Origin: Amycolatopsis tolypomycina
GTDB taxonomy: Bacteria > Actinomycetota > Actinomycetes > Mycobacteriales > Pseudonocardiaceae
DNA length: 64,000 nucleotides
Reading direction: 5' to 3'
Assembly: GCF_900105945.1 (NCBI RefSeq)
Contig: NZ_FNSO01000004.1
Location: 4,588,001 to 4,652,000, forward strand
Part shown: one piece after another, positions 9,529-20,642 of the stretch
How the letters are laid out: each line of letters begins with the position of its first letter
How positions within the stretch are numbered: the stretch's first letter is position 1
Notes under the pieces: generated by a model
What the model saw: the letters and a program-made list of their open reading frames with translations, nothing else
The model's database searches: none
What the model was told of the DNA's origin: nothing
Program-made: the position numbers and the translations under genes

Positions 9529-12500
9529 TCAGCCGAGCGAACCCAGCCAGGTGTCCACGGCTTTCGCCGTCGTCTCGGCGTCGGTGTCCACCAGGCTGAA
9601 GTGGTCGCCCGGCACCGTCACCTCCGTGTCCGCGCGGCTCCACGTCGAGCGCCAGGAGTCGTCGGCCGGAGCATCGCCGAAGTGGCTTTCCGGGCGGACG
9701 AGCACCGTGGGGGCCGCCACCTCGCCCAGCACCGCCGACTCCAGCAGGTCCAGGTAGCGGGCCATCGCCGTCAGCTTGTCGCGGTCGAAGGGGCCGAACT
9801 GCTCCTCGCGCTCGATCATGCCGGCCGCCATGTCCGCCACCGTGTCCGCCGTCGGCTCGCCCGCCGCGTCCATCTCGTAGGTGTCGAGCAGGACCACCGC
9901 CGCCGGGGCGGAGCCGGCCTTCTCCAGCCGGGCCGCCAGTGCGTACGCCAGTACCCCGCCGGACGAATACCCCAGCAGCGCGAACGGCTGGTCGCCCGCT
10001 CCGAGCCGGGCGCTCTCCTCCAGCACCTCGAGCAGCGCGTCGACGTCGGCCGGCACCGGCTCGCCCGTGCGGAAGCCCGGTGTCGGCAGCGCGGCCACCC
10101 CGCGGCGGCCGCGGAAGCGGGCCGCCAGTTTCGCGTACTGGTACTCCCCGCCCAGCGCCGCCGGCGATGGGACGGCCAGCAGCCGCGGGCCGTCCGGGCC
10201 GTCGGCGAGCGTCACCGGGCGGGGCACCGAGCCGAGGCCGGCGACGCCGGTGAACTTCGGCCGCAGGTTCGCCGCGGCGCCCAGCAGCGCGATGCCGTTC
10301 TCGACCTGCCCGCCGCGGACGGCCTCGACGAACAGCTCCTTCACCGGGTCGCCGCCCGTCGCCGCGGGGGCGCCGGCCAGCAGCTCCAGCAGGTGCGCGG
10401 CCAGCGCCGCCGGGGTGCCGAGGTCGAACACCGCCGACCCCGCCAGGGTGACCCCGGTCGCCTCCGCGATCCGGTTCCGCAGCTTCAGGGCCGTCAGCGA
10501 GTCGAAGCCGAACTCGAGGAAGTGCGCGTCCGGGTCGATGGCGTCCGGGCCGGGATACCCCAGCAGCCCGGCCGCCTCGGCCAGCACGAACCACTGCACG
10601 CCCGCTTCGGTCCGCTCGAACGAGACAGGCGCCTCGGTGCGCGGCGCCGGCAGCTCGTGGTCGCCGATCGCGTGGCGGGCCTCCATGTCGACGGTGGGCC
10701 AGTAGCGGTCGCGGTGGAACGCGTAGCCCGGCAACGGAACCGTCTTCACGGCGCGGCCGGCGAACATCCGCGTCACGTCGAGCCCGGCGCCCGTCACGTG
10801 CAGCCGGGCGGCGGCCAGCAGCACCCAGCGCACCGTCGGCAGCGCGCCCAGGTCCAGGGTGTGCGTCGCCTCGAACTCCGGGACCGCCCCGCCGGGCGCC
10901 CAGTGCGCCGGATCGCGGAAGTCACCGGAAGACGCGAAGGGAACCCGCGGTTCGTCGTAGGTCAGCTCCGCCGCGATCTCCACCAGCTCGTCGAGCAGGT
11001 CGTCCTCCAGCGGACCCTCGGCCATCAGCTGGCCGCGGTGCGCGACGAGCTTGACGGCGTCGGCCAGGGACAGCACGCCGGCCAGGTGCGCGGCGGCGAT
11101 CTCGCCGGCGGCGATCCCGGCCAGCACGTCCGGCCGCTGGCCCCAGCTTTCGAACAGCCGGGCCAGCGCGACGCCGGTGCTGAACGCCGCGGCCTGGGCG
11201 AACTCCGTCCGGTCGAGCAGTTGCGCGGCCGCCGTTCCCGCGGCAGCGAACACGACCTCACGCAGCGAACGCCCGAGATAGGTGTCGAACCCGGCCGCCA
11301 CGCGGTCGAATTCCCGGGCGAACGCCGGGAAAGCGGTGTACAGCTCGGTGCCCTGCGTCGCTTCGCCGGGGAGCAGGAAGGCCGTCGTGCCACCGGGCCG
11401 CGCCCGGCCCACGACGTCCAATGTGGACAAGGCGGCGCGGATCTCGTCGAGGTCGGCGCCCACGACCGCGGCGCGATGGGCGAACAGTGGCCGCCGCTGG
11501 GCCAATGAGTGGGCGACGTCGAGCAGGTCCGACGACGAGCCGAGCCGCGCGAGCAGCGCCCGCGCCTGGTCCGGCAGGGCCGCGGCCGTCCGGGCCGAAA
11601 GGACCAGCGGCGGCAGCACGCCACCGGTGTCCCCGGCCGGTTCGCCCGCGACGGCGTCGACCGCCGGGGCCTGCTCCAGGATCACGTGCGCGTTGGTCCC
11701 GCTGTACCCGAACGCCGACACGGCCGCGCGACGCGGACGCGAGACCTCGGGCCACGGCCGGGCCTCGTCGAGCAGGCGGACGGTCCCGGCCGACCAGTCG
11801 ACGTCGGCCGTCGGCTCGGCCGCGTGCAGCGTGGCGGGCAGCAGGCCGTGCCGCATCGCCTGCACCATCTTGATCACGCCGGCGACCCCGGCCGCGGCCT
11901 GGGTGTGGCCGATGTTGGACTTCACCGAGCCGAGCCACAGCGGCTCGCCCGCCCGGTCCTTGCCGTAGGTGGCCAGCAGCGCGCCGGTCTCGATCCGGTC
12001 GCCCAGCGGGGTGCTCGCGCCGTGCCCTTCGACGGCGTCCACTTCGGACGGCGCGAGCCCGGCGGTGGCCAGCGCGCGGCGGATCAGCCGCTCCTGGGCC
12101 GGCCCGCTCGGTGCGGTGAGGCCGTTGGACGCGCCGTCGGCGTTGACGGCGCTGGACTTGACAACGGCGAGGACCTCGTGGCCGTGGCGGCGCGCGTCGG
12201 ACAGCCGCTCGATCACCAGCACGCCGACGCCTTCGCCCCAGCCGAAGCCGTCGGCCGCGGCGGAGTAGGGCTTGCAGCGGCCGTCGCGGGCCACCGCGCC
12301 GTCCACGAACTGCGCGAACGGCGCCGGCGAGACGAGCGCGGACACGCCGGCGACCAGCGCCAGCGAGCAGTCCCCGCCCCGCAGCGCCTGCGCGGCCTGG
12401 TGCAGCGCGACCAGCGACGACGAGCACGCGGTGTCCACCGACACGGCCGGGCCTTCCAGGCCGAACGCGTAGGCGACGCGGCCCGAGACCACGCTGCTCA

Positions 12501-15500
12501 GCGCGCCCGACCCGCGGTAGAGCCCGCCGCCCTGGGCGAGCGCGTCGCCCGGGTCGTAGTCCGACTGCATCACGCCGACGAACACGCCGGTGGTGCTGCC
12601 CTTCAGCGACAACGGGTCCACGCCGGCGTTCTCGAGCGCGACCCACGAGGACTCGAGCAGCATCCGCTGCTGCGGGTCCATCATCACGGCCTCGTTCGGG
12701 CTGATGCCGAAGAAAGCGGCGTCGAAGTCGGTGGCGTCGGGGACGAACCCGCCCTGCGGGGTGCCGCCGTCCGGCGCGACCTGGGGCAGCCAGTGCGCCA
12801 TGTCCCAGGCCCGGTCGCCGGGGAAGTCGGTGATGCCGTCGCCGCCCGCGGCGACCAGCCGCCACAGCGCGTCGGGGCTGTCGGCGCCGCCGGGGAACCG
12901 GCAGGCCATGCCGACGATCGCAATCGGCTCGTCGTGCCCGGCACCGGTCACGACCTCCTCGGGCTCCCCCGTGTCGGCGAGGTCGCCCAGCAGCGACTCG
13001 TGCAGGTGGGCGGCCAGCTCCGCCGCGGTCGGGTGGTCGAAGACCAGGGTTGCGGTCAGGCTGAGGCCGGTGGCCTCGTTGAGCGCGTTGCGCAGCTCGA
13101 CCGCGGTGAGCGAGTCGAAGCCGAGGTCCTTGAACGCGCGGTCGGCGTCGACCAGGTCGGCCGAGCCGTGGCCGAGCACCGCGGCCGCGTGCTTGACCAC
13201 CAGGTCGCGCAGGTGGTCGAGGCGCTTGCCCGCAGGCAGCCGGACCAGTGTGCCCAGCAGCGAGTCCGCGCCGGCCTCGCGGCCGGACACCGTCCGCCGC
13301 GCCGCCGGGACGAGCCCGCGCAGCAGGTCCGGGACGCCGCCGGCGTCGCGCCACGCGGGCAGGTCGAGCTTGATCGGGACGTAGACCTCGCCGGCCGCGG
13401 CGACCGCGGTGTCGAACAACGCCAGGCCCTCGTCGACGCCGAAGGCGCCGAGGCCGCGCTTGCCGTGGGTCTCCCCCGCCATGCCGGCGGCCGACTCCCA
13501 CATGCCCCAGGCGAGGGAGTGCGCGGGCTTGCCCTCGGCGTGGCGGACGGCGGTGAGGGCGTCCAGGAAGGCGTTGGCGGCGGCGTAGTTCGCCTGGCCG
13601 GGCGCGCCGAGCACGCCGGCGGCCGAGGAGAACGTGACGAACGCGGTGAGGTCGCCGGCCAGCTCGTGCAGGTGCCAGGCGGCCAGCGCCTTCGGGTCGA
13701 AGACGCCGTCGACGCGCTCGGGGGTCATCGAGGCGAGGACGCCGTCGTCGAGCACGCCCGCGGCGTGGACGACCGAGTCGACCGCGTGCTTCTTCAGCAG
13801 GGCACGGACCTTCGCGCGGTTCGCGAGGTCGGCGGCCACGACGGTCGCCGACGCCCCCAGCTCGGCCAGTTCGGCGACCAGCTCGGCCACGCCCTCGGCG
13901 TCGGGGCCACGGCGGCTGACGAGCACGAGGTCGGTGACGCCGTGCTGCCGCGCGAGGTGCTTCGCGACGAGCTTGCCCAGCGCGCCGGTGCCACCCGAGA
14001 CGAGGACCGTGCCCCACTCGGGCGCGGTCCCGGCTTCGGGGGTCGCCCGGGCGAGCCGGGGCACGGTCACTTCACCGTCGGCGACGCGGACCGCCGACTC
14101 GTCGGCGGCGGCGATCGCGGCCAGCTGCTCCGGCGTCGCGCTGCCCTCGACGAGCACGATCCGGCCCGGGTTCTCGACCTGCGCCGAGCGCACGAGCCCG
14201 GCGACGGCGGCACCGGCGAGGTCGCCGTGGGTCACCACGACCAGGCGATCCGGTCCCGCCAGGCGGTTCTGGAGCTCGGCCAGGGCACTGTGGACGGCCT
14301 TCTTCGCCGCGGCCGCCGTCGCTCCCGGGGCAACCTCGTACACGGCGACGTCCTCGGTGCTTTCGGGGAGCGCCGCCGGGACCCAGTCGATCCGGTAGAG
14401 CGAGTCGGTGCCGGCGGGCACCGCGCGGGCCGCGGCCAGCTGCTCCTCGCTGATCCGGCGCAGCCCCAGCGCGCCGACCCGGGCGACCGGGGCGCCTGCC
14501 GAGTCGGCCAGCCGCAGCTCCACCGTCTGCTCGCCGGTCGGGTGCACCTGCACCCGCAGCGCGGACGCGCCCGCGGCCAGCAGCTCGACGCCGGACCAGG
14601 AGTACGGCAGCGTCGTGCCCTCCCCCGCCGCGCCGCTGAGGCCGATGGCGTGCAGCGTCGCGTCGAAGACCGCCGGGTGCAGGCCGAACGCTTCGGCGCC
14701 GAGGCGCTCCTGTTCGGGCAACGCGACCTCGGCGAAGACGTCGTCGCCGAGCCGCCAGACCGCGCGCAGGCCCCGGAAGACCGGGCCGTACGCCATCCCG
14801 GCTTCGGCGAGCAGGTCGTACATGCCCTCGATGTCGACGGCTTCGGCGCCGGCCGGCGGCCACGCGCTCAGGTCGAACGCGGGACCCGCCGTGGCGGGTT
14901 CGAGGGTGCCGTCGGCGTGCCGGGCCCAGCCGCCGGTCGCGGCGAGGTCGTCCGGTCGCGAGTGGACGCTGATCGCCCGCGAGCCGTCGGCGGCGGGCGT
15001 GCCGAGCCGCACCTGGATCCGCGCGGCGCCGTGGGCCGGGAGCACCAGCGGGGCGTGCAAGGTCAGGTCGCGGACGCGGCCGCAGCCCACCTCGTCGCCC
15101 GCACGGACGGCCAGCTCGACGAACGCCGTGCCGGGCAGCAGGATGGCGCCGCCGACGACGTGGTCGGTGAGCCATGGGTGGGTGGCCGCGGAGATCCGGC
15201 CGGTCAGCACCACGCCGTCGGCGTCGGCCAGCAGCGTGGCCGCGCCGAGCAGGGGGTGGTCGACCGGGTCGAGGCCGAGCGAGGCGAGGTCGCCGGAGTC
15301 CGACGACACCTCCAGCCAGTAGCGCTGGTGCTGGAAGGCGTAGGTCGGCAGGTCCGCCCGGCTCGCGCCGCGGGCGGCGAAGTGCGCGGCCCAGTCCGGC
15401 ACGACGCCGCGGACGTGCAGCGCGGCCAGGGCGGTGGCGAGCGCGACGTCCTCCGGGACGTCCCGGCGCTGGGCCGCGACGGCTACCGCGGTGTCCGAAG

Positions 15501-17973
15501 TGGACTGCGGGACGACGGCGGTCAGCGGCGCGTCCGGGCCCAGCTCGAAGAACCGGTTGACGCCCTCGGCGGCCAGCGCGCGCACGGCGTCGGCGAACCG
15601 CACCGGCTGCCGCACGTTGCGCACCCAGTACTCGGGGTCGGTCAGCTCGGCCGAGACCTCCGCGCCGGTGACGCTGGAGATCACGGTCAGTTCGGGCTGC
15701 GCGTAGGTGAGCGTCTTCGCGACGGCGCGGAACTCGGCGAGCATCGGCTCCATCAGGCGCGAGTGGAACGCGTGCGAGACCTTCAGCCGCGTCGTCCGCC
15801 GTCCGGCTCCGGCGAACTTGTCGCCGACCGCGGCGACGGCGGCCTCGGCGCCGGACAGGACCACCGAGCGCGGGCCGTTGACGGCGGCGACGTCGACCGT
15901 CCCTTGTGGATCGTGGGCGGCGACCTCCTCAGGCGTCCCTTCGACGGCGACCATCGCGCCGCCGGCGGGCAGGGCCTGCATCAGCCGGCCGCGCGCGGCG
16001 ACGAGCTTGGCCGCGTCGGCGAGGGAAAGCACGCCGGCGCAGTGCGCGGCGGCGAGTTCGCCGATGGAGTGGCCGCACACCGCGTCCGGCGTCAGGCCCC
16101 AGGACTCGACGAGCCGGAACAGCGCGACCTCGAAGGCGAACAACGCGGCCTGCGTGTTGCCGGTCTGCGCCAGGGCGTCGGCGTCGGTGTCGATGACTTC
16201 GCGGATCGGGCGGTCGAGGTGCTGGTCCAGCTCGGCGCAGGCTTCGGCGTACGCCTCGGCGAACCGCGGGTACGCGGCGGCCAGCTCGCGGCCCATGCCG
16301 GGGCGCTGGGAACCCTGGCCGGAGAACAGGAAACCGGTGTTGGTCTCGCCGCGGGCGACGCCGGTCAGCGCGCCCGGCTCGCCGCCGGCGAACCCGCGCA
16401 GCGCGGCCAGGAGTTCGGCGCGGTCGCTCGCCACCACGGCCGCGCGGTGGTCGAGGTGCGTGCGGCCGGCGGCCAGCGTGCGGGCGACGTCCAGGAGCCG
16501 GGCGGGGTTCTCGTCGAGGTCCGTGAGCAGCCGCGCGGCCTGCGCCCGCAGCGCCTGTGGCGTCCGGCCGGAGAGCACGAACGGGATCGCGGCGGTGTCG
16601 CGCGGGGTCTCGGCGGCTTCGTCCGGTTCCGGGGCTTCCTCGATGATGACGTGCGCGTTGGTGCCGCTCAGGCCGAAGCACGAGACCGCGCCGCGCCGCG
16701 GGTGGCCGTTGCGCTCCCACGGCCGCCGCTCGGTGAGCAGCTCGACCTGCCCGGCACTCCAGTCGACCTGCCGGGTCGGCTGGTCGACGTGCAGCGTCTG
16801 CGGCAGCACGCCGTTGTTGAGCGCCAGGACGATCTTCAGCACGCCGGCGACGCCCGACGCGGCCTGCGTGTGACCGACGTTGGACTTCACCGAACCCAGC
16901 CAGAGCGGGGAGTTCTCGGGACGGCCCTGACCGTAGGTCGCGAGCAGCGCACCGGCCTCGATCGGGTCGCCGAGCTTCGTCGCGGTGCCGTGTGCCTCGA
17001 CGACGTCGACCTCGTCCGGGCTGACGCGGGCGTTGGCGAGCGCCTGGCGGATCACGCGCTGCTGGGCGGGGCCGTTGGGCGCGGTCATGCCGTTGGACGC
17101 GCCGTCCTGGTTGATCGCGGTACCGCGGACGACCGCGAGCACGGGGTGGCCGTGGCGGCGCGCGTCGGAAAGCCGTTCCACGAGCAGCATCCCGCAGCCT
17201 TCGGACCAGCCGGTGCCGTCGGCGGAGTCGGCGAAGGCGCGGCAGCGGGCGCTGCGGGCGAGGGTGCCGTCGAGGCTGAACTCGACGAAGGTGCGCGGCG
17301 TCGACATCACCGAGACGCCGCCCGCGAGCGCGAGCGAGCACTCGCCGGACCGCAGGGCCTGCACGGCCATGTGCAGCGCGACCAGCGACGACGAGCACGC
17401 CGTGTCGATGGTGACGGCGGGGCCTTCCAGGCCGAAGGTGTAGGCGAGCCGGCCGGAGATGACCCCGGACGAGCCGTAGCTGCCCTGGTAGTTGTGGTAC
17501 ATGGTGCCGGCGAACACGCCGGTCGGGCTGCCCTTCACCGAGTGCGGCGCGATGCCGGCGCGTTCGAAGGCCTCCCAGGAGGTTTCCAGCAGGAGCCGCT
17601 GCTGCGGGTCCATGAGCAGGGCCTCGCGCGGGCTGATGCCGAACAGGTCGGCGTCGAAGTCCAGGGCGTCGTGCAGGAACCCGCCTTCCCGGACGTAGCT
17701 CGACCCCGGGCGCTCGCCGGCCGGGTCGTAGAGCCGGTCCAGGTCCCAGCCGCGGTTGGCGGGGAACTCGCCGATGGCGTCGACGCCTTCGTCCAGCAGC
17801 CGCCAGAACTCCTCCGGGGTGCCGGCCCCACCGGGGAACCGGCAGGCCATGCCGATGATCGCGATCGGTTCCCGCGCCGCCTCGGTCAGCCGCCGGTTCT
17901 TCTCGCGCAGCCGCTCGCTCTCCTTGAGGGAGGCACGGAGCGCACCGACCAGCTTGTCTTCGGAGTTGCCCAC
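9529..17973 (-). CDS. Terminal modular PKS: KS-AT-DH-KR-ACP / KS-AT(inactive)-ACP-TE
   Basis: 2814 residues; completes the chain and releases it, presumably as a macrolactam. First module: docking helix (3-30), KS (Cys near 193), AT with GHSIGE near 635 and HAFH near 733 (malonyl), DH with [10 protein letters not shown] near 930 and [12 protein letters not shown] with GGTGALG near 1325 and the LDD motif of B-type ketoreductases, ACP with GFDSL near 1624. Second module: KS with DTACSSS near 1850, a degenerate AT (about 2215-2400), no reductive domains, ACP with [13 protein letters not shown] near 2491, then a thioesterase (about 2570-2814) with GYSSGG, LLDTY and GDHFSL supplying Ser, Asp and His. 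The second AT reads GIAAGE instead of GHSIGE, has lost the HAFH segment, and cannot load malonate. The GTG at 17973 has AGAGGA upstream and starts the docking helix. Confidence 0.96.
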   Translation of the reverse strand: MGNSEDKLVGALRASLKESERLREKNRRLTEAAREPIAIIGMACRFPGGAGTPEEFWRLLDEGVDAIGEFPANRGWDLDRLYDPAGERPGSSYVREGGFLHDALDFDADLFGISPREALLMDPQQRLLLETSWEAFERAGIAPHSVKGSPTGVFAGTMYHNYQGSYGSSGVISGRLAYTFGLEGPAVTIDTACSSSLVALHMAVQALRSGECSLALAGGVSVMSTPRTFVEFSLDGTLARSARCRAFADSADGTGWSEGCGMLLVERLSDARRHGHPVLAVVRGTAINQDGASNGMTAPNGPAQQRVIRQALANARVSPDEVDVVEAHGTATKLGDPIEAGALLATYGQGRPENSPLWLGSVKSNVGHTQAASGVAGVLKIVLALNNGVLPQTLHVDQPTRQVDWSAGQVELLTERRPWERNGHPRRGAVSCFGLSGTNAHVIIEEAPEPDEAAETPRDTAAIPFVLSGRTPQALRAQAARLLTDLDENPARLLDVARTLAAGRTHLDHRAAVVASDRAELLAALRGFAGGEPGALTGVARGETNTGFLFSGQGSQRPGMGRELAAAYPRFAEAYAEACAELDQHLDRPIREVIDTDADALAQTGNTQAALFAFEVALFRLVESWGLTPDAVCGHSIGELAAAHCAGVLSLADAAKLVAARGRLMQALPAGGAMVAVEGTPEEVAAHDPQGTVDVAAVNGPRSVVLSGAEAAVAAVGDKFAGAGRRTTRLKVSHAFHSRLMEPMLAEFRAVAKTLTYAQPELTVISSVTGAEVSAELTDPEYWVRNVRQPVRFADAVRALAAEGVNRFFELGPDAPLTAVVPQSTSDTAVAVAAQRRDVPEDVALATALAALHVRGVVPDWAAHFAARGASRADLPTYAFQHQRYWLEVSSDSGDLASLGLDPVDHPLLGAATLLADADGVVLTGRISAATHPWLTDHVVGGAILLPGTAFVELAVRAGDEVGCGRVRDLTLHAPLVLPAHGAARIQVRLGTPAADGSRAISVHSRPDDLAATGGWARHADGTLEPATAGPAFDLSAWPPAGAEAVDIEGMYDLLAEAGMAYGPVFRGLRAVWRLGDDVFAEVALPEQERLGAEAFGLHPAVFDATLHAIGLSGAAGEGTTLPYSWSGVELLAAGASALRVQVHPTGEQTVELRLADSAGAPVARVGALGLRRISEEQLAAARAVPAGTDSLYRIDWVPAALPESTEDVAVYEVAPGATAAAAKKAVHSALAELQNRLAGPDRLVVVTHGDLAGAAVAGLVRSAQVENPGRIVLVEGSATPEQLAAIAAADESAVRVADGEVTVPRLARATPEAGTAPEWGTVLVSGGTGALGKLVAKHLARQHGVTDLVLVSRRGPDAEGVAELVAELAELGASATVVAADLANRAKVRALLKKHAVDSVVHAAGVLDDGVLASMTPERVDGVFDPKALAAWHLHELAGDLTAFVTFSSAAGVLGAPGQANYAAANAFLDALTAVRHAEGKPAHSLAWGMWESAAGMAGETHGKRGLGAFGVDEGLALFDTAVAAAGEVYVPIKLDLPAWRDAGGVPDLLRGLVPAARRTVSGREAGADSLLGTLVRLPAGKRLDHLRDLVVKHAAAVLGHGSADLVDADRAFKDLGFDSLTAVELRNALNEATGLSLTATLVFDHPTAAELAAHLHESLLGDLADTGEPEEVVTGAGHDEPIAIVGMACRFPGGADSPDALWRLVAAGGDGITDFPGDRAWDMAHWLPQVAPDGGTPQGGFVPDATDFDAAFFGISPNEAVMMDPQQRMLLESSWVALENAGVDPLSLKGSTTGVFVGVMQSDYDPGDALAQGGGLYRGSGALSSVVSGRVAYAFGLEGPAVSVDTACSSSLVALHQAAQALRGGDCSLALVAGVSALVSPAPFAQFVDGAVARDGRCKPYSAAADGFGWGEGVGVLVIERLSDARRHGHEVLAVVKSSAVNADGASNGLTAPSGPAQERLIRRALATAGLAPSEVDAVEGHGASTPLGDRIETGALLATYGKDRAGEPLWLGSVKSNIGHTQAAAGVAGVIKMVQAMRHGLLPATLHAAEPTADVDWSAGTVRLLDEARPWPEVSRPRRAAVSAFGYSGTNAHVILEQAPAVDAVAGEPAGDTGGVLPPLVLSARTAAALPDQARALLARLGSSSDLLDVAHSLAQRRPLFAHRAAVVGADLDEIRAALSTLDVVGRARPGGTTAFLLPGEATQGTELYTAFPAFAREFDRVAAGFDTYLGRSLREVVFAAAGTAAAQLLDRTEFAQAAAFSTGVALARLFESWGQRPDVLAGIAAGEIAAAHLAGVLSLADAVKLVAHRGQLMAEGPLEDDLLDELVEIAAELTYDEPRVPFASSGDFRDPAHWAPGGAVPEFEATHTLDLGALPTVRWVLLAAARLHVTGAGLDVTRMFAGRAVKTVPLPGYAFHRDRYWPTVDMEARHAIGDHELPAPRTEAPVSFERTEAGVQWFVLAEAAGLLGYPGPDAIDPDAHFLEFGFDSLTALKLRNRIAEATGVTLAGSAVFDLGTPAALAAHLLELLAGAPAATGGDPVKELFVEAVRGGQVENGIALLGAAANLRPKFTGVAGLGSVPRPVTLADGPDGPRLLAVPSPAALGGEYQYAKLAARFRGRRGVAALPTPGFRTGEPVPADVDALLEVLEESARLGAGDQPFALLGYSSGGVLAYALAARLEKAGSAPAAVVLLDTYEMDAAGEPTADTVADMAAGMIEREEQFGPFDRDKLTAMARYLDLLESAVLGEVAAPTVLVRPESHFGDAPADDSWRSTWSRADTEVTVPGDHFSLVDTDAETTAKAVDTWLGSLG

Positions 17974-18069
17974 GAGTCCTCTTTCCTTCCACGTCGCCTG
18001 CGCCGGAAGGGGATCAGGCGCCCCCACAGCAATGCGGTTGACGATACGAGCGCGCCGCGGGCGTCCCCA

Positions 18070-18109
18070 CCCCTAAAGGCCCCGGAGGACACCGGAACCG
18101 CGCCCCTAA
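18070..18109 (-). promoter_or_regulatory. Two CCCCTAA boxes upstream of the terminal PKS
   Basis: CCCCTAA at 18070-18076 and 18103-18109, 33 bases apart (three helical turns) and 97 to 136 bases before the PKS start at 17973. Read toward the gene they are TTAGGGG. Candidate binding sites for the LAL activator at 21841-24432. Confidence 0.55.
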
Positions 18110-18168
18110 GCGCGGCGGCCGTCAAGATCGGCCGGCTTGAACGCCCCGAGACCCGAGCCCCGAGCGCC

Positions 18169-18330
18169 CCAATGTGGCGTTGGTTGCGTCTGACGCACCG
18201 AACGCCACATTGGGTGCGTTGGATCAACACTGCGGCGCGAAGCGCCTCCGTTGAGGGCGGTGGCGGGGGCATGGATGGAGCACCGAACGCCACATTGGGT
18301 GCGTCAGACGCACCGAACGCCACATTGGGG
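18169..18330. repeat. Cluster of four AATGTGGCGTT / AACGCCACATT repeats
   Basis: The core CCAATGTGGCGTT occurs once forward (18169-18181) and its complement AACGCCACATTGG three times (18201-18213, about 18286-18298 and 18315-18327), most flanked by GCGCACC- or GTGCG-type sequence. It fills part of the 575-base gap between the divergent PKS and deacetylase genes; apart from this array and the boxes on either side I see no gene there. A sister array lies at 47226-47300. Confidence 0.8.
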
Positions 18331-18393
18331 CGCATCGGCCGGGCCGCCCGCGCCGCCCCTACGCTCCGCGTTCCCCGCCCCGCCAAGGTCCGC

Positions 18394-18412
18394 TTTAGAC
18401 GGTCTTTAGGGG
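18394..18412 (+). promoter_or_regulatory. Paired TTTAG boxes upstream of the sugar operon
   Basis: TTTAGAC at 18394-18400 and TTTAGGGG at 18405-18412, 11 bases apart. On the other strand this is CCCCTAAA then CGTCTAAAGC, almost the same as the pair at 56948-56967. It lies 137 to 155 bases before the deacetylase start. Confidence 0.55.
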
Positions 18413-18548
18413 TTGTCCGCACTGGTCGGCGGATGTCAGATTTCCGGCAGGAACTTCGATCCGTGAATGCCGTGCTCGCCCGCTCGCCTCGGCGAGGAGC
18501 CGGTTCGGGAATTGGCTCGCCTCTTCGGAATGAGACTGGGGATCCGGT

Positions 18549-19232
18549 ATGCACAGGAAAATTCGCAAACTGCTGGTCGTGGGCGCACACGGGGACGACG
18601 AAACGCTCGGCGCCGGCGGCACCATCGCCCGGCTCGCCGACGAAGGCGTGACGATCTCGCTCTGCATCCTGACCAACGACGACGGTTCGCGGTCGGCCGA
18701 CGGCTCCGGCGTCGTCAACCGCACCGCCGCGATCGAGCTGGCCGCCAAGACGCTCGGCATCGAACGCGTGCGCATCCACGAGTTCGGGGACAACCGCCTC
18801 GACACCGTCAGCCACCTCGAGCTCAACCGGGTCGTGGAGAACGAGGTCCGCGACTTCGAGCCCGACACGATCCTCAGCACCAGCATGTGCGACCTCAGCA
18901 CCGACCACGCGCTGGTCAGCCGCGCCGCCCGGGTGGCAGGCCGGCCCGGCAAGGGCAGCGTGCAGGAGGTGCGGACCTTCGAGATCCGCTCGGCCACCGA
19001 CGTCGGCGAGGCGTCCGGGCTGCCGGTCGCGTTCCGCCCCAACTGCTGGCAGCGCCTCGACGACTCGCACCTCGAGCGCAAGATCGAGGCGCTGCGCGCG
19101 TACGGCAAGGAACTCGAGCCGTGGCCGCACCCCCGCAGCGAGCGGGGGGTCCGCGCGCTGGCGGAGTACCGCGGTTCGCAGATTTCCACCGGCCTCGCCG
19201 AAGCCTTCGAAATCGTCCGGGTCGTGCACTGA
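18549..19232 (+). CDS. PIG-L family N-acetyl sugar deacetylase
   Basis: 227-residue zinc-dependent deacetylase of the PIG-L/LmbE family (MshB, BtrD and NeoL are relatives), which removes acetyl from GlcNAc-type sugars. Metal-binding motif AHGDDE at about residues 13-18 (usual form AHPDDE) and a second motif, STDHALV, near 118. It starts a plus-strand run with a UDP-sugar 6-dehydrogenase and a decarboxylase-like SDR, so the likely substrate is an N-acetylated pentose, either as the UDP sugar or after transfer to the macrolactam. The ATG at 18549 has GGGGATCC upstream. It would free the amine of a xylosamine-type sugar; that role is inferred from context. Confidence 0.85.
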   Translation: MHRKIRKLLVVGAHGDDETLGAGGTIARLADEGVTISLCILTNDDGSRSADGSGVVNRTAAIELAAKTLGIERVRIHEFGDNRLDTVSHLELNRVVENEVRDFEPDTILSTSMCDLSTDHALVSRAARVAGRPGKGSVQEVRTFEIRSATDVGEASGLPVAFRPNCWQRLDDSHLERKIEALRAYGKELEPWPHPRSERGVRALAEYRGSQISTGLAEAFEIVRVVH

Positions 19233-19273
19233 CCTTCGTCCCATTCCACCGTGCAGAAGACGGGTGAACCGCA

Positions 19274-20566
19274 ATGACGAGTACTGTCGCTGAATACCAG
19301 GCCATCGCCGAGCTGAACGAGCTGACCTCGGTCGCGGTCGTCGGGATGGGGTACGTCGGCCTTCCCACCGCCCTCGGCCTGCACGAGAGCGGTGTCGAGG
19401 TGATCGGCATCGACCTCTCGCAGAACCGCCTCGACGCGATCCGGTCCGGCGAGGTCGACCTGATCGAGGCCGACCACCGCCGGCTGGAGAAGGCCGTGCA
19501 CCAGGAGGACTTCCGGCTCACCGCCGACCCGGCGCGGATGGCCGAGGCCGACGCGGTGCTGGTGTGCGTGCCGACCGGGCTGGACGAGTACCTGATGCCC
19601 GACCTCCGCCCGCTGGAGAGCGCCTGCGCGGAGCTGGTCAAGCACGCCCGGCCCGGCCAGACGCTGATCCTCACCTCGACCAGCTACGTCGGCACCTCCG
19701 GGCGGCTGCTGGTGAAGCCGTTGGCCGCCAGGGGGTTCCGGGTCGGGCGGGACATCTTCGTCGCCTCCAGCCCGGAGCGCATCGACCCCGGCAACGTGAC
19801 GCACACGCAGCAGGAGACCCCGCGCGTGCTCGGCGGCGTGACGCCGACGTGCACCGCGATGGCCCAGCGCGTCATCAACCTGCTGACCCCGGCGGTGCAC
19901 TGCGTGAGCTCCGCCGAGGCGGCCGAGCTGACCAAGCTGTACGAGAACACCTTCCGCGCCGTGAACATCGCGCTGGCCAACGAGTTCGCCGAGATCAGCG
20001 ACGGCTTCGCGATCGACCCCATCGAGGTGATCGACGCGGCGGCGAGCAAGCCCTACGGGTTCATGGCCTTCCACCCCGGCCCCGGCGTCGGCGGCCACTG
20101 CATCCCGTGCGACCCGCACTACCTGCTCTGGCAGCTGCGGGCGACGCAGCAGAACGCGCCGCTGGTCACCCAGGCCATGCACGCCATCGCCGAGCGTCCC
20201 AAGCAGGTCGTCGAGCGGCTGCTGAACACGTTGTCCCGCGACGGGAAGGGCCTCGCGGGCACCCGCGTGCTCGTGGTCGGCGTGACGTACAAGCCGGGCG
20301 TCCAGGACGTCCGCTCGTCGTCCGCATTGGACATCATCGACCTGCTGGCGGCGAAGGGCGCGAAGGTCGGCTACCACGACCCGCTGGTGCCGACGATCCG
20401 CGTCAAGGGCGGCCTGCTCGACAGCGTCGTCGAGCCGGCGGGCGGCGACTGGGACGTCGCCCTGATCCACACCGTCCAGCCCGGCCACGGCTACGACTGG
20501 CTCGGGCAGTGCCCGCTCGTCATCGACGCCACGTACCGCTTCGACTCTGCGCTCTTCGCCAACTGA
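19274..20566 (+). CDS. UDP-sugar 6-dehydrogenase (UDP-glucose / UDP-GlcNAc dehydrogenase family)
   Basis: 430 residues, the family's usual length. It oxidises C6 of a UDP-hexose to the uronate with two NAD. N-terminal Rossmann motif VVGMGYVGLP (about residues 17-26), SSPERIDPGN near 170, and the catalytic Cys in GGHCIPCDPHYLLW near 275, followed by the C-terminal nucleotide-binding domain. Sequence style is closer to the WbpA/WbpO branch, which takes N-acetylhexosamines, than to the simplest UDP-glucose enzymes, but substrate cannot be settled by eye. It lies 41 bases after the deacetylase and 76 before the SDR, so the three genes are probably one operon. Together they can make UDP-xylose or UDP-N-acetylxylosamine. 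Confidence 0.9.
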   Translation: MTSTVAEYQAIAELNELTSVAVVGMGYVGLPTALGLHESGVEVIGIDLSQNRLDAIRSGEVDLIEADHRRLEKAVHQEDFRLTADPARMAEADAVLVCVPTGLDEYLMPDLRPLESACAELVKHARPGQTLILTSTSYVGTSGRLLVKPLAARGFRVGRDIFVASSPERIDPGNVTHTQQETPRVLGGVTPTCTAMAQRVINLLTPAVHCVSSAEAAELTKLYENTFRAVNIALANEFAEISDGFAIDPIEVIDAAASKPYGFMAFHPGPGVGGHCIPCDPHYLLWQLRATQQNAPLVTQAMHAIAERPKQVVERLLNTLSRDGKGLAGTRVLVVGVTYKPGVQDVRSSSALDIIDLLAAKGAKVGYHDPLVPTIRVKGGLLDSVVEPAGGDWDVALIHTVQPGHGYDWLGQCPLVIDATYRFDSALFAN

Positions 20567-20574
20567 CTTCATTC

Positions 20575-20619
20575 GGGGGTTCCGGGTGGCGGAGCCCCCG
20601 GCCTGGGGCGAAGCCCCAG
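20575..20619 (+). repeat. GC-rich double hairpin between the dehydrogenase and SDR genes
   Basis: A GGGGG...CCCCC stem (20575-20599) is followed by CTGGGGC-GAA-GCCCCAG (20603-20619), a perfect seven-base-pair stem with a GAA loop. It could trim or attenuate the operon transcript between the two genes. This looks like a common actinomycete intergenic hairpin type. Confidence 0.55.
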
Positions 20620-20642
20620 ATGACACTGAGAGGACATCCGAC

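Noticed and set aside
18169..18330. CRISPR-like array
   Set aside because: Repeats are few, point in both directions and are unevenly spaced. There are no uniform spacers and no cas genes.
11509..18651. Very long plus-strand open frames opposite the PKS genes (also 13-3414 and 36383-47380)
   Set aside because: They mirror the codon structure of the PKS genes in GC-rich DNA. The translations are low-complexity Arg/Gly/Ala/Val with no domain, and the minus strand has clear catalytic motifs throughout.
20575..20619. Riboswitch before the SDR gene
   Set aside because: Only two simple GC-rich stems are visible, with none of the conserved unpaired bases expected of a known riboswitch class.
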